From Chloroflexota bacterium (GTDB lineage: Bacteria > Chloroflexota > Limnocylindria > Limnocylindrales > CSP1-4), in assembly GCA_021786385.1 (NCBI GenBank), contig JAJYNJ010000049.1:1-45517 (forward strand): a stretch of DNA of 45,517 bases, given 5' to 3'. Below, in pieces: positions 22,869-31,611 of this stretch (positions are counted from its first letter, which is position 1; every line of letters begins with the position of its first letter). The notes beneath the pieces were generated by a model. That model was not told the origin of the DNA and did no database searches. It saw only the letters and a list, made by a program, of their open reading frames with translations. The translations under genes were made by a program, and so were the position numbers.

Positions 22869-24206
22869 ATGGACCTCCTCGACGCCGCCGGCGCAGTACT
22901 CGACGCCAACTGGACGGGGCGCTACACGCGGCCTTCGCAGGCGCTCTACCCGCACCAGTGGAGCTGGGACTCGGCGTTCATCGCGGTGGGCCGTGCGTGG
23001 TACGACGCTGAGCGTGCTCGCCTCGAGCTCGAGACGCTCTTCGAGGCGCAGTGGGCGACCGGGATGGTCCCTTCCATCGTCTTCGACCCGGCGGCTCCGG
23101 CGGACGCCTATTTCCCCGGCCCGGACGTCTGGCAGGCCGAGCGTTCGCCCGCGGCTCCGCGCGGTCGCGCGACCTCCGGTATCACCCAGCCGCCGATGCA
23201 TGCCCGTGCGGCCCTCGAAGTCCATCGGCACGCACCTCCGGATCAGCGCGCCGCGTCCCTTGCCTGGCTGGAACGGCTCTACCCGCGCCTGGTGGCCCAA
23301 CAGCGCTACCTGGCCACCGCCCGGGATCCGCGCGGCACCGGCCTGGCGGCGATCGTCCATCCCTGGGAATCCGGACTCGACGACTCGCCGGCCTGGGACC
23401 GCGATTTCGACCGCATCGCGGTCCCGCCCGGTGCGCTCCCGCCCTACCGACGCCGCGACCTCGACCGAGCTCCGGCGGCAGACCGTCCCACCGATGCGGA
23501 CTACGACCGGTTCCTCTACCTGCTGACGCTCGCACGGGCGGTCGACTACGACGACGCCCAGGTGGTGGGCAGCGCACCGTTCCTGATCGTCGACCCTCTC
23601 TTCAACGCGATATGGCTCTGGTCGGAGCACGCACTTGCCGAGATCGCCGGGCTGGTTGGCGCGGACCCAGCCCCGCACCGCGCTGCGGCACGGCACATCC
23701 ACGATGGGCTGGTCCGCGAGCTGTGGGTCGAGCGGCGCGCACGCTTCTGCGCCTGGGACCTACGCCGGGACCAGCGCGAGCCGGAGGACACGATCGTCTC
23801 GTTCGGGCCGCTCCTCGACCCGGATCTGCCGCCGCCGATCGTTGCGGCGATCTGCCGCGAACTCGAGTCGCCCTCGTTCCACCCGCGTCGAGGCGGCGTC
23901 CGCTACCTGGTCCCCACCTACGACGAGCGCGCAGCCGACTTCGACCCGGACCGCTATTGGCGCGGACCGGTCTGGTTGAACACGAACTGGCTCCTCTGGC
24001 ACGGCCTCCGTCAGCACGGCCGGACCGACCTGGCCGACGAGATCGTGGCCAGCTCGGTCGAACTGGTGCGCCGCTCGGGCTTCCGCGAGTATTTCGACCC
24101 ACTGGACGGCTCGGGACACGGCAGCGACCGGTTCAGCTGGAGCGCGGCGCTCTTCATCGACATGGTGCAGGCCAGTCGTGACTCGGCGGGTCCTGCCCTG
24201 CGGTAG
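22869..24206 (+). CDS. GH63-like glycosidase (mannosylglycerate hydrolase-like)
   Basis: The 445-residue protein resembles bacterial GH63 (alpha/alpha)6-barrel hydrolases, notably mannosyl/glucosylglycerate hydrolases. It has YTRPSQALYPHQWSWDSAFI near the N terminus, with the Asp of WSWDSAF, and FDPDRYWRGPVWLNTNWLLW near the C terminus. There is no signal peptide, so it should act on a cytoplasmic solute. ATG 22869 has TAGGA 8 nt upstream; GTG 22851 is an in-frame alternative overlapping the aldolase stop. It sits tightly between the aldolase and a methyltransferase gene, although no shared pathway is known to me. It could supply sugar from a stored compatible solute. Confidence 0.8.
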   Translation: MDLLDAAGAVLDANWTGRYTRPSQALYPHQWSWDSAFIAVGRAWYDAERARLELETLFEAQWATGMVPSIVFDPAAPADAYFPGPDVWQAERSPAAPRGRATSGITQPPMHARAALEVHRHAPPDQRAASLAWLERLYPRLVAQQRYLATARDPRGTGLAAIVHPWESGLDDSPAWDRDFDRIAVPPGALPPYRRRDLDRAPAADRPTDADYDRFLYLLTLARAVDYDDAQVVGSAPFLIVDPLFNAIWLWSEHALAEIAGLVGADPAPHRAAARHIHDGLVRELWVERRARFCAWDLRRDQREPEDTIVSFGPLLDPDLPPPIVAAICRELESPSFHPRRGGVRYLVPTYDERAADFDPDRYWRGPVWLNTNWLLWHGLRQHGRTDLADEIVASSVELVRRSGFREYFDPLDGSGHGSDRFSWSAALFIDMVQASRDSAGPALR

Positions 24207-24216
24207 GGTTGGGGCG

Positions 24217-24957
24217 ATGCCACGCGAATGGGATGCCGCCACATACGATCGGGTCGCCGATCCGCAGGCGCGTTGGGGCGCCGAGGTGATCGGGCGGGTT
24301 GACCCGGCGGGTGTGACCCGCGTCCTCGATGCGGGCTGCGGGACGGGGCGCGTCACCGAGCGGTTGCTCGAGCGGTTGCCCGACGCCGCGTGCGTCGCGC
24401 TCGATGCGTCCGAACAAATGCTGGCGGAGGCGGGTCGGCGACTTACCCGATTCGGGGGACGCGTGACGTTCGTCTGCGCCGACCTCCGAGATCCGCTCCC
24501 GCTGGACCGCCCGGTCGACGCGATCGTCTCGACCGCGACCTTCCACTGGGTGCCCGACCACGCGGGGCTCTTCCGGCGCCTGGCGCAGGCGCTCCGCCCC
24601 GGCGGCCAGCTGGTCGCCCAGTACGGCGGGGTCGGGAACATCGCGAGCGTGGTCCGAGCGCTCGCGGAGATCGGCGATCCGCTCCCGGGGCGCTGGACGT
24701 ACCCCACGCCTGAGGAAGAGCGTCGGCGGCTGGCGGCGGCGGGGTTCGTCGACGTGCAAGTGTGGCTCCACCCTGAACCGACCGCCTTCGAGCCGGGTGG
24801 GCCGTTCGAGACGTTTCTCGCGACGGTGATCCTGCGCGAGCACCTCGCGCTGCTGCCAGAGCCGGAACGGGCGGGGTTCGTGCGGGCCGTGGCCGCCCGG
24901 CTGCCGGGGGCGTGTCTCGACTATGTGCGGCTGAACGTGGTGGCGCGGCGGGCCTGA
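24217..24957 (+). CDS. SAM-dependent methyltransferase, trans-aconitate methyltransferase-like
   Basis: The 246-residue class I methyltransferase has motif I VLDAGCGTGRVTERLL, an acidic residue at the end of strand 2 (CVALDASEQML), motif with CADLRDPLPL, and STATFHWVPDHAGLF. The ATFHW element is typical of Tam-type and related enzymes. Substrate unknown. ATG 24217 follows the previous stop by 10 nt; a TAGGGT resembling a -10 box overlaps that stop, so it may also be transcribed separately as a leaderless mRNA. Confidence 0.85.
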   Translation: MPREWDAATYDRVADPQARWGAEVIGRVDPAGVTRVLDAGCGTGRVTERLLERLPDAACVALDASEQMLAEAGRRLTRFGGRVTFVCADLRDPLPLDRPVDAIVSTATFHWVPDHAGLFRRLAQALRPGGQLVAQYGGVGNIASVVRALAEIGDPLPGRWTYPTPEEERRRLAAAGFVDVQVWLHPEPTAFEPGGPFETFLATVILREHLALLPEPERAGFVRAVAARLPGACLDYVRLNVVARRA

Positions 24958-25189
24958 ACTGCTGCTGGCGCCACCAGGTCCTGCTCGAAGAGGTCGCCGC
25001 CGCAGGTGATCAGATCGGCGCGTTCGGCGGCCGCTCGCTCGCCGCCGTGGCCGCTCGCTCGCCGCGTCCCGCCGACGCTCGCCTTGACCCGATCTTCACG
25101 CGCGGTGCCGAAGCTGTGTCTCGAGAGCGCACCGCCGGCTGGGAGATCCCGCCCGGCGAGCGATCGAACCACACTGGAGGCTCGACGCT

Positions 25190-25756
25190 ATGAACGGCAT
25201 TGGGACACGGACGTTTCGGATCATCGCCGCGCTAGTCGGGGTCGCGTTGCTCGCGACGATCGGCGTCGGCGCGGCGACAGCGACGAGCGGGGCCACGGGG
25301 ACGAGCGGCACGGGCGGTGCCGCGCTCCTCTCGCCGGCCGGCAGCACAGGCGCCGCGGCCATCACCACGGTGGCCGGCACGACGTCGGTGACCGCGAGCG
25401 GCCCCGGCCCGCGGCTGGTCCTGCGCGGCCTGATCCGCCGCGCCGTCAGCGCCGACGTGACGCTGAAGACGAAGGCGGGCTTCCGGACGTTCCGCTATGA
25501 GCGCGGGGAGATCACCGCCGTCGGCACATCGAGCGTGACGGTACAGACCGCGGACGGCACCGCGACGACCTTCGCAGTGACGGCGCAGACGCGGATCCGT
25601 TCGAAGGGACATGCGATCACCCTTTCGCAGCTGCGAGCGGGTGACCGCGCGATGGTCTTCGCAAGCGAGAGCAACGGCACCTTCACCGCGTACCTCGTGC
25701 GCTGCGTGCGGTCTGTCGAGCCCACCGCCACGCCCACGGTGCCAAGCAACTCCTGA
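25190..25756 (+). CDS. Secreted protein of unknown function (DUF5666-like)
   Basis: The 188-residue protein has an N-terminal signal segment (RIIAALVGVALLATIGVGAA). A Gly/Ala/Thr-rich linker follows, then a small beta-rich domain, residues about 80-175: EITAVGTSSVTVQTADGTAT, FAVTAQTRI and AGDRAMVFA. That pattern resembles OB-like DUF5666 domains of cell-surface proteins. ATG 25190 has GGAGG upstream. The 232-bp gap before it contains a CCGCTCGCTCGCCGC direct repeat but no gene. The tail is Pro/Thr-rich. Function cannot be assigned. Confidence 0.7.
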   Translation: MNGIGTRTFRIIAALVGVALLATIGVGAATATSGATGTSGTGGAALLSPAGSTGAAAITTVAGTTSVTASGPGPRLVLRGLIRRAVSADVTLKTKAGFRTFRYERGEITAVGTSSVTVQTADGTATTFAVTAQTRIRSKGHAITLSQLRAGDRAMVFASESNGTFTAYLVRCVRSVEPTATPTVPSNS

Positions 25757-25789
25757 GGGGCGAGCCCCGTGGGACCGTGCCCGACGGGG
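25757..25789. terminator. Bidirectional terminator between convergent genes
   Basis: GGGG-CGAG-CCCC (25757-25768) forms a tight hairpin, and CCCCGT (25765-25770) can alternatively pair with ACGGGG (25784-25789). It occupies the whole gap between the two convergent stops. There is no T-run. Confidence 0.5.
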
Positions 25790-27016
25790 TCAATCGAACT
25801 CGAGCGGCGCGGCCCGCACGATCCGGCGCAAGACGCGGAAGCCATCCGCGTAGGTGCCGGCGGCGTGGGCCGTGCCGCGCGCCAGTTGCTGCAGGCGCAA
25901 TGTGGCCCCCAGCAGGCTCGCCGCCGTGCCAGAACTCAGGCCGGAGAGCGTCGGCGGCGGCGGGAGCGGGACCGTGAGGGCGAGCGCGTGTCGGCTCGGC
26001 GCCAGTGCCCCCAGCCAGACGGACGGCGTGCCGAGCTGGGCCAACTCGTCGTCGAGCAGCCTCAGGTACGCGGCGAGGCCGGGCGACCCGTCCGGCGGGA
26101 CCAGCACGACCACGGCATCCCGTGGCCCCGCGGCTTCGATCGGACCGTGGCGAAACTCGCTGATGGTGACGCCCACGGCCTGGCGGTGGACCTTCTCGTG
26201 CCAGAGGAGCGACCCGGCATGGGCGAGGCCGGCGGTCGACCCGAGCCCCGCGATCCAGAGGCGACGCGCGGCGGTGAGGCAACCGACGGGAGCCGCGAGA
26301 TCGACCCACGCGTCGGCGATCGCCGAGAGCCACGTGCGGAGCGCCTCGATCTCGGCTGCGGCCATGGGCAGCGCGTCGGCGAGCGCGAGCAGCGCGGCGA
26401 GCGTCGCCAGCTCGGACTTGGTCGCGGCCCCGCGTTCCTCTCCGATGGGCGTCACGACCGCGCCGGCGGCAAGCTTGGCCAGGGGCGATGCTTCGTGGGC
26501 CGTGACGGCCACCACGCGCGCACCCGCCGCGTCCGCGAGCCTGGCGGCAGCGAGTGTCTCGGGGCTGACCCCTGACTGGGAGATCGCGAAGACGAGATCA
26601 TCAGGCCGGAAGCACTCGCCGTCTGCAGCATCGAAGACCGCCTCGGCGGACTCGCGCACGAGCACCGCGGGGCGCTGGGCAGCGCTCGGCCACGATGCGC
26701 GCCACACCGGGGCCGCGGAGCGCGCCACCGCAAGCGAGGCGCCGGTGCCGAGCAGGATCAGCCGTTCAGCTGGGCCGAGCAGCACGTCCCGTCTGGCACC
26801 CGCGTCGCCCGCGCGGAGCAGCGTGGCGGCGACGGCATCCGGCCCCTCGGCCAGCTCCCGGCCCATCTCGTCGGGTCCGTCGGGGCCGAGCCGGCGGAGG
26901 CGTGCCAGCGCGGCAGGGGAGAGGCGCGCCACCCAGCCAGCGGCCCGCGACGCGCCGCGAGCATCCTCGCCGCCCGGACCCGGTCCAGCGGCGGCCTTGC
27001 GGCGCCCGCCGCTCAC
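25790..27016 (-). CDS. SIS-domain sugar isomerase/deaminase (GlmS C-terminal/AgaS-like)
   Basis: The 408-residue protein has two sugar-isomerase (SIS) domains without a glutaminase domain. The first has LILLGTGASLAVARSA, ISQSGVSPETLAAAR and ATKSELATLAALLALA. The second has WIAGLGSTAGLAHAGSLLWHEK and ISEFRHGPIEA. Such proteins isomerise or deaminate amino-sugar phosphates. The GTG start at 27016 overlaps the permease stop (GTGA), so it belongs to the ABC operon and probably acts on the imported sugar. That would make an N-acetylated or amino sugar a reasonable substrate guess. The N-terminal 25 residues are Gly/Arg-rich and dispensable-looking. Confidence 0.85.
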   Translation of the reverse strand: MSGGRRKAAAGPGPGGEDARGASRAAGWVARLSPAALARLRRLGPDGPDEMGRELAEGPDAVAATLLRAGDAGARRDVLLGPAERLILLGTGASLAVARSAAPVWRASWPSAAQRPAVLVRESAEAVFDAADGECFRPDDLVFAISQSGVSPETLAAARLADAAGARVVAVTAHEASPLAKLAAGAVVTPIGEERGAATKSELATLAALLALADALPMAAAEIEALRTWLSAIADAWVDLAAPVGCLTAARRLWIAGLGSTAGLAHAGSLLWHEKVHRQAVGVTISEFRHGPIEAAGPRDAVVVLVPPDGSPGLAAYLRLLDDELAQLGTPSVWLGALAPSRHALALTVPLPPPPTLSGLSSGTAASLLGATLRLQQLARGTAHAAGTYADGFRVLRRIVRAAPLEFD

Positions 27017-27915
27017 CCCTTGACGCTCCCTGCAGTCAGCCCCGCCACGATGTAGCGCTGGAAGACGAAGGCGATGATCACGGGCGGCAGGGCCGCGATC
27101 ACGCCACCGGTCGCCAACAGCCCGAAGTCGACGCCGTGCCGCCCGATGAAGTCGTTGATCGCCACCGGGAGCGTCTTGGACGCGTTGGTCTGCGTGATGA
27201 TCAGCGCGTAGAGGAACTCGTCCCACGCCATCAGGAACGCGAGGAGCGCGGTCGACACGAGCCCCGGCGCCGCGACCGGCACGATCACGCGCACGAGGAC
27301 CGCGAGTCGCGAACAGCCGTCGACCCGCGCCGCGTCATCGAGCTCGGAGGAGATCGTCTCGATGTAGCCGCGCATGATCCAGATCACGAACGGGGTCACG
27401 AACGAGGCGTAGATGATGATGAGCGCGAGCGGTGTGTCGCGCAGGTGGAGCGCGCTCATGATCTGGTAGAGCGGCAGGATCAGGGCGATCGGCGGCAGCA
27501 TGTAGGTCGCCATGAACGCCAAGATCAACCAGCTACGGCCGGGGAACCGAAGTCGCGCGAAGGCATAGGCGGCGAGCGTGCCGACGGCCATCGAGAGGAG
27601 CGTCACGCTCGACGCGATGATCGAGCTGTTGACCAGCGCCGCGCGGAAGCTCTGGGCGCTGTCGTCGGGCGAGCTGCCGACCGTGAGCGCGGCGAACCGG
27701 TCGAACTCGATGTGCGCGGGGATCCAGCGCAGCGGCCGCGCCAGCAGGTCGACCGGGGCGGCCACGCTCGAGATCAGGAGCCAGGCGAACGGCGCAAGGA
27801 TCACCACGAGCGCGACGACCATCGCCCCGTAGAGGAATGCGGCGCGCCCGAGGCGCCGAGCCCGAACGGCGATGCCCGGGCGGCGGCGAGACGCGGTCGG
27901 CATCGCTGCGACCAC
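27013..27915 (-). CDS. Carbohydrate ABC transporter permease, MalG type (second system)
   Basis: The 300-residue protein has six predicted helices, the EAA loop ELDDAARVDGCSRLAVLVRV and the tail RYIVAGLTAGSVKG. GTG 27915 lies 2 nt after the partner permease stop and has GGGGAGGG upstream at the right spacing; ATG 27903 is possible but too far from that site. The permease pair, binding protein, SIS isomerase and ROK regulator are co-directional. No ATPase gene is present. Confidence 0.92.
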   Translation of the reverse strand: MVAAMPTASRRRPGIAVRARRLGRAAFLYGAMVVALVVILAPFAWLLISSVAAPVDLLARPLRWIPAHIEFDRFAALTVGSSPDDSAQSFRAALVNSSIIASSVTLLSMAVGTLAAYAFARLRFPGRSWLILAFMATYMLPPIALILPLYQIMSALHLRDTPLALIIIYASFVTPFVIWIMRGYIETISSELDDAARVDGCSRLAVLVRVIVPVAAPGLVSTALLAFLMAWDEFLYALIITQTNASKTLPVAINDFIGRHGVDFGLLATGGVIAALPPVIIAFVFQRYIVAGLTAGSVKG

Positions 27916-27917
27916 GA

Positions 27918-28850
27918 TCAGGCCCTCCCCAGCCGGCCGAGCAGCCGCAGATAGATCGCGGCCAGGACCATGATCACGAGCGCGATCAGGTAACCGAGCG
28001 CCGCGCCTCGCCCGAAGTCGTACCCCTGGTAGGCGGTCTGATAGGCGTAGATCGCGATCGTCTGGGTGGCGTTCGCCGGGCCACCGCCCGTCATGATCCA
28101 GACGATGTCGAAGACCTTGAACGCCTCCATCGTACGCAGCACCAGCACGATCAGGATCACCGGCATGATCAGCGGCAGCAGCACGTGCCGGAAGGCCTGG
28201 ATCGTACTCGCGCCGTCGACTTTGGCCGCCTCTACCAGCTCAGGCGAGACCGATTGCAGCCCGGCCAGCAGCAGGATCGCCACGAGCGGCGTCATCTTCC
28301 AGACGTCGGCGAGGATCACCATCCACATGGCGAGGTCGCTGTTCGAGAGCCAGACCTGGTAGCTGTGCAGAATGCCCACCTGGGTGAGCAACGCGTTGAG
28401 GGCGCCGTATTCGGCGTTGTCGATCCAGCGCCACATCAGCGCGTTGACGATGGTCGGGAGCGCCCAGGGCAGGATCACGAGCGTGCGGAGGAGCCAGCGG
28501 AAGCGCAGAGGCTGGTCCATCAGCAGCGCCAGCGCCAGACCGAGGCCGAGCTCGAGCGCCGTCGACACGACGGTGAACCAGAGCGCGCGCCAGGTCGCCG
28601 CCCAGAAGTCCGCGCTGGTCAGCTGTTCGATGTAGTTGCCGAGACCCACGAAGGGCTCGTCGCCCGGACGGACCAGGCTGATGTCGAATAGGCTCATCCA
28701 GGCCGCCCGGGCGAGCGGGACCACGACGACGAGCAGGATCACGAGGGCGGCGGGGGCGATGAACGCCGCCGCCACCCACGACTCGGGCCAGGGCTTCCGG
28801 ACGCGCGTCTGGCCGATCACCGGCGTGCGCGTCCGGATTCCCTGGCTCAT
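27918..28850 (-). CDS. Carbohydrate ABC transporter permease, MalF type (second system)
   Basis: The 310-residue membrane protein starts with a basic segment and a first helix (WVAAAFIAPAALVILLVVVV). It carries the EAA loop ELVEAAKVDGASTIQAFRHV, followed by MEAFKVFDIVWIMTGGGP, typical of sugar permeases. ATG 28850 has GGAGG upstream. It lies 21 nt after the binding-protein stop. Confidence 0.93.
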   Translation of the reverse strand: MSQGIRTRTPVIGQTRVRKPWPESWVAAAFIAPAALVILLVVVVPLARAAWMSLFDISLVRPGDEPFVGLGNYIEQLTSADFWAATWRALWFTVVSTALELGLGLALALLMDQPLRFRWLLRTLVILPWALPTIVNALMWRWIDNAEYGALNALLTQVGILHSYQVWLSNSDLAMWMVILADVWKMTPLVAILLLAGLQSVSPELVEAAKVDGASTIQAFRHVLLPLIMPVILIVLVLRTMEAFKVFDIVWIMTGGGPANATQTIAIYAYQTAYQGYDFGRGAALGYLIALVIMVLAAIYLRLLGRLGRA

Positions 28851-28871
28851 GGCGGCTACCCTCCGGGGCCG

Positions 28872-30152
28872 CTACTTCTGGAGGTCGGGCAGCTTCGCTG
28901 CCACGTCGTTCAATGCCTGCTCGGGCGTTTCTTTGCCCTGGAGCGCCAGCTGGATGGCCACCTGCAGCGCGTTCGAGAGCTTCGTGTAGTACGGCACCAC
29001 GGGCCGCGCGACGAGGTTCGCGAACTGCACCTTCGCAGCGGCGAAGAAGTCAGGATTGGCCTTCGTCACCTCCGGATTGTCGAACGAGGCCTTCCACATC
29101 GGGAACGCGAGCGAGGTGTCCATCTCCTGGCTCTTCTCGCTCGCGATCCAGAGTGCGTACTTGAGAGCCTCGTCGGGATGCTTGCTGCTCTTGGTGACCG
29201 CCAGGCTCATCCCGCCGTTGACGCCACTCGTGGCCACGCTCCCTTCGCCCGGGCTCGCGACCACGGCGATCTGGCCGGCCACCTTCGACTGTTTGGGGTC
29301 GTTCATGACCGCGTACCCGTACGTCCAGTTCAGCGCCATCGCCGCCTGGCCGGCCGCCATGGTGCTGTTGACATCGTCCTCGATGAACCCGAGCGAGGCT
29401 GGGTTCACCAATCCATCGTCGAGGAGTTGCTTCATGAACTTGAGCGCGTCGAGGCCGCCGCCGGTGTTGAAGGTGGCGTTCCCCTGCGCGTCGATGAAGT
29501 TGGCCCCTCCAAAGACCGCCGCCAGTTGCGTCCAGTCGCAGATCACGGCCTCGACCTGCTTCCAGCTCGCCACGATCGGGTATTGGACGATCCCCTTCGC
29601 CTTGATCGCCTTGGCGTCAGCCACCACGTCGTCCCAGGTCTTCGGTGCGCTGGTGATGCCGGCCTGGGCGAACATCTGCTTGTTGTAGAAGAAGAACTTC
29701 GTGTCGTTGATCCACGGCACGCCGTAGTAGCGGCCGTTGTACGTCGCGGCGGTCCACGCCGAGGGGAAGACGCCGTTCTTGAAGTCGGCCGGGATCTTGT
29801 CGGTGATGTCGGTGACGATGCCGGCCTTGACGAACTCTGCCGGCCACGGCGTGTCCATCAGCACGATGTCGTACAGCCCGGAGCCGCCGACCTGATCGGT
29901 GACGATCTTGTCGTGGAGCGCGTCGTACCCGACGTATTCGGGCACGACGGTGATGTTCGGATTGGCGGCCGTGAAGGCGTCCGTCATCGCTTTCACGTCG
30001 GCGTCGCTGTAGGCAGCTTGCTTCATGAACAGGGCGTGCAGCGTGATCTGCCCGCCACCTGCGGGTGCTTGGCTCGCCGCGCCGGAGCACGCTCCGAGCA
30101 GCGTGGCCACGGTCAGCAGTACGAGCACGGTTCGTCCTCGCGGACGTCGCAT
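28872..30152 (-). CDS. Sugar ABC transporter substrate-binding lipoprotein (second system)
   Basis: The 426-residue protein has a lipoprotein signal ending LLGAC (Cys22) and the family 1 solute-binding fold (ITLHALFMKQAAYSDADV, YDIVLMDTPWPAEFVKAG, YYGVPWINDTKFFFYNKQMF, GQAAMALNWTYGYAVM). The acidic/aromatic PWINDTKFF region is typical of trehalose/maltose-type binding proteins. ATG 30152 has GAGGAGG upstream. It is the first transport gene after the ROK regulator on the same strand, with 28 nt between them. Confidence 0.94.
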   Translation of the reverse strand: MRRPRGRTVLVLLTVATLLGACSGAASQAPAGGGQITLHALFMKQAAYSDADVKAMTDAFTAANPNITVVPEYVGYDALHDKIVTDQVGGSGLYDIVLMDTPWPAEFVKAGIVTDITDKIPADFKNGVFPSAWTAATYNGRYYGVPWINDTKFFFYNKQMFAQAGITSAPKTWDDVVADAKAIKAKGIVQYPIVASWKQVEAVICDWTQLAAVFGGANFIDAQGNATFNTGGGLDALKFMKQLLDDGLVNPASLGFIEDDVNSTMAAGQAAMALNWTYGYAVMNDPKQSKVAGQIAVVASPGEGSVATSGVNGGMSLAVTKSSKHPDEALKYALWIASEKSQEMDTSLAFPMWKASFDNPEVTKANPDFFAAAKVQFANLVARPVVPYYTKLSNALQVAIQLALQGKETPEQALNDVAAKLPDLQK

Positions 30153-30180
30153 TTCGAGCCTCCTCTGCGTTGCGGTTGCC

Positions 30181-31443
30181 CTACCTCATGGCCGCTAGGG
30201 CGGCCCCCTGGTCCACTCCCTGCACCACCTCCGTGCGACCTCCCACGTCGAACACGCCGAACAGGGACGCGGGTGCCGCCTTGCGCCGGACGCTCTGCAG
30301 CGCCGCGGCCACGGCCCCGATGACGGTGGCATCCGATCCGAGCGACGAGATGACGAGCCTTGGTGCCGACCAGAGGCGCGTCTGGATGCGCTCGGACAGC
30401 TGGCCGAGGTAGGGCGCCAAGGAGCGCCCGACGCTGCCGTCCAGCACGATCAGCTCGGGGTCGAGCAGGGCTCCGATCGCCACGAGCGCCAGCGCCACGT
30501 TATCGAGCGTCTCGTCGATCACGGCTCGGGCAAGCGCATCGCCGCCGCTGGCGGCGCGGAAGACCGCGGCCGGCGTCACCTCGGCTCCGCGCAGCAGCGA
30601 GGGCGCGTCGGAGGCCCTGAGCAGCTCGGTCGCGCGTCGGGCGATGCCGGGCCCCGAAGCGCGCTCCTCGAAGTCGCCGACGCCGTTCTCGAGCGGCCGT
30701 CGCAGGCGGTCGGCGGAGAGGGTCAGGTAGCCGATCTCTCCGGCCCCGTTGCGGTGTCCCTTGACGAGCCGGCCGTTGGCCACCACGGCGGCGCCGATCC
30801 CGGTGCCGATCGAGATCGTCACGAAGTCGTCGACGCGGCGGCCGTCGCCGCGCCAGGCGTGGGCAAGCGCCGCCAAGTTCACGTCGTTCTCCACGATGAC
30901 CGGCACGTCCACATCGGCCGCGAGGCGCGGGACGATGGCGAACTCCTCCCACTGGACGTTGGGGCCGCTCACCGCGACGCCCGTCTCGGGCTCCAGGATG
31001 GCGGGCACGCCGACCGCGACCGACAAGACGGGCAGGGACCGACGGCTGGCCTCGGCGCGCAGGTCGGCGATCGCTCCGAGGAGCGTGGGGTACGGCTCGG
31101 TCTCGCCGTGGGTCGGTCGGCGCAGTTCGTGGAGGATCGCCCCGCTCAGGTCGGCGAGCGCCGCCTGGCACTTCGTGCCACCGAGGTCCACGCCGATGAC
31201 GCAGCCGGCGCGCCGGTTGAAGGCGATGCGCGCGCGGGGCCGCCCGGGCGCCTCGGTCGATCCGGCCGACTCGACGATCAGCCCCGCGCGGATGAGCCGT
31301 CCCACGATGCGGCTGACCGAGGATGCCGAGAGACCGAGGGCACGGGCGATTTCGGGCCGAGTCGTGTGCCCCTGGTCGCGGATGAAGTCCAGCACGAGGA
31401 ACTCGTTGACCTCGAGCATCGCCGCGTGACGGAGACCTGGCAT
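30181..31443 (-). CDS. ROK-family transcriptional regulator
   Basis: The 420-residue protein has an N-terminal winged helix (HTTRPEIARALGLSASSVSR, residues about 26-60) and a ROK sugar-kinase-like domain with the phosphate loop GVDLGGTKCQAAL. It continues with VENDVNLAALAH, ISIGTGIGAAVV and EIGYLTL. The Cys cluster that binds zinc in Mlc/NagC and glucokinase-type ROK proteins is missing, and the usual EIGH is EIGY. Sugar binding and zinc use may therefore be altered. It would sense the imported sugar and repress the operon. ATG 31443 has no strong ribosome site; an inverted repeat overlaps its upstream edge. Confidence 0.88.
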   Translation of the reverse strand: MPGLRHAAMLEVNEFLVLDFIRDQGHTTRPEIARALGLSASSVSRIVGRLIRAGLIVESAGSTEAPGRPRARIAFNRRAGCVIGVDLGGTKCQAALADLSGAILHELRRPTHGETEPYPTLLGAIADLRAEASRRSLPVLSVAVGVPAILEPETGVAVSGPNVQWEEFAIVPRLAADVDVPVIVENDVNLAALAHAWRGDGRRVDDFVTISIGTGIGAAVVANGRLVKGHRNGAGEIGYLTLSADRLRRPLENGVGDFEERASGPGIARRATELLRASDAPSLLRGAEVTPAAVFRAASGGDALARAVIDETLDNVALALVAIGALLDPELIVLDGSVGRSLAPYLGQLSERIQTRLWSAPRLVISSLGSDATVIGAVAAALQSVRRKAAPASLFGVFDVGGRTEVVQGVDQGAALAAMR

Positions 31444-31468
31444 AGTTCCTGCCTGTTAGAAATGAACT
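31444..31468 (-). promoter_or_regulatory. Inverted repeat upstream of the ROK gene
   Basis: AGTTC (31444-31448) and GAACT (31464-31468) are inverted around an AT-richer centre (CTGTTAGAAATG), which is unusual in this GC-rich sequence and marks a likely promoter/operator directly before the ROK start. Confidence 0.45.
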
Positions 31469-31611
31469 CTCTCGGGCGGGACCATACCAGGGCCACGCGC
31501 CAGAATCAAGGGCCGAGCGCGATCTGCGGCCGCTCGACCGATCCGAACTGGACGCCGCTCATCGCGACAGAGTCGCGTGTTCGTAGCTGGCGTGGCAGGA
31601 TGGTCTCGGCG

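Noticed and set aside
26695-27954. Plus-strand frame of 419 codons opposite the SIS and permease genes
   Set aside because: It is a shadow of two well-supported minus-strand genes in a GC-rich region.
30754-31611. Upstream extension of the PEBP lipoprotein frame
   Set aside because: It is antisense to the ROK gene; the lipoprotein signal peptide marks the true start at 31612.
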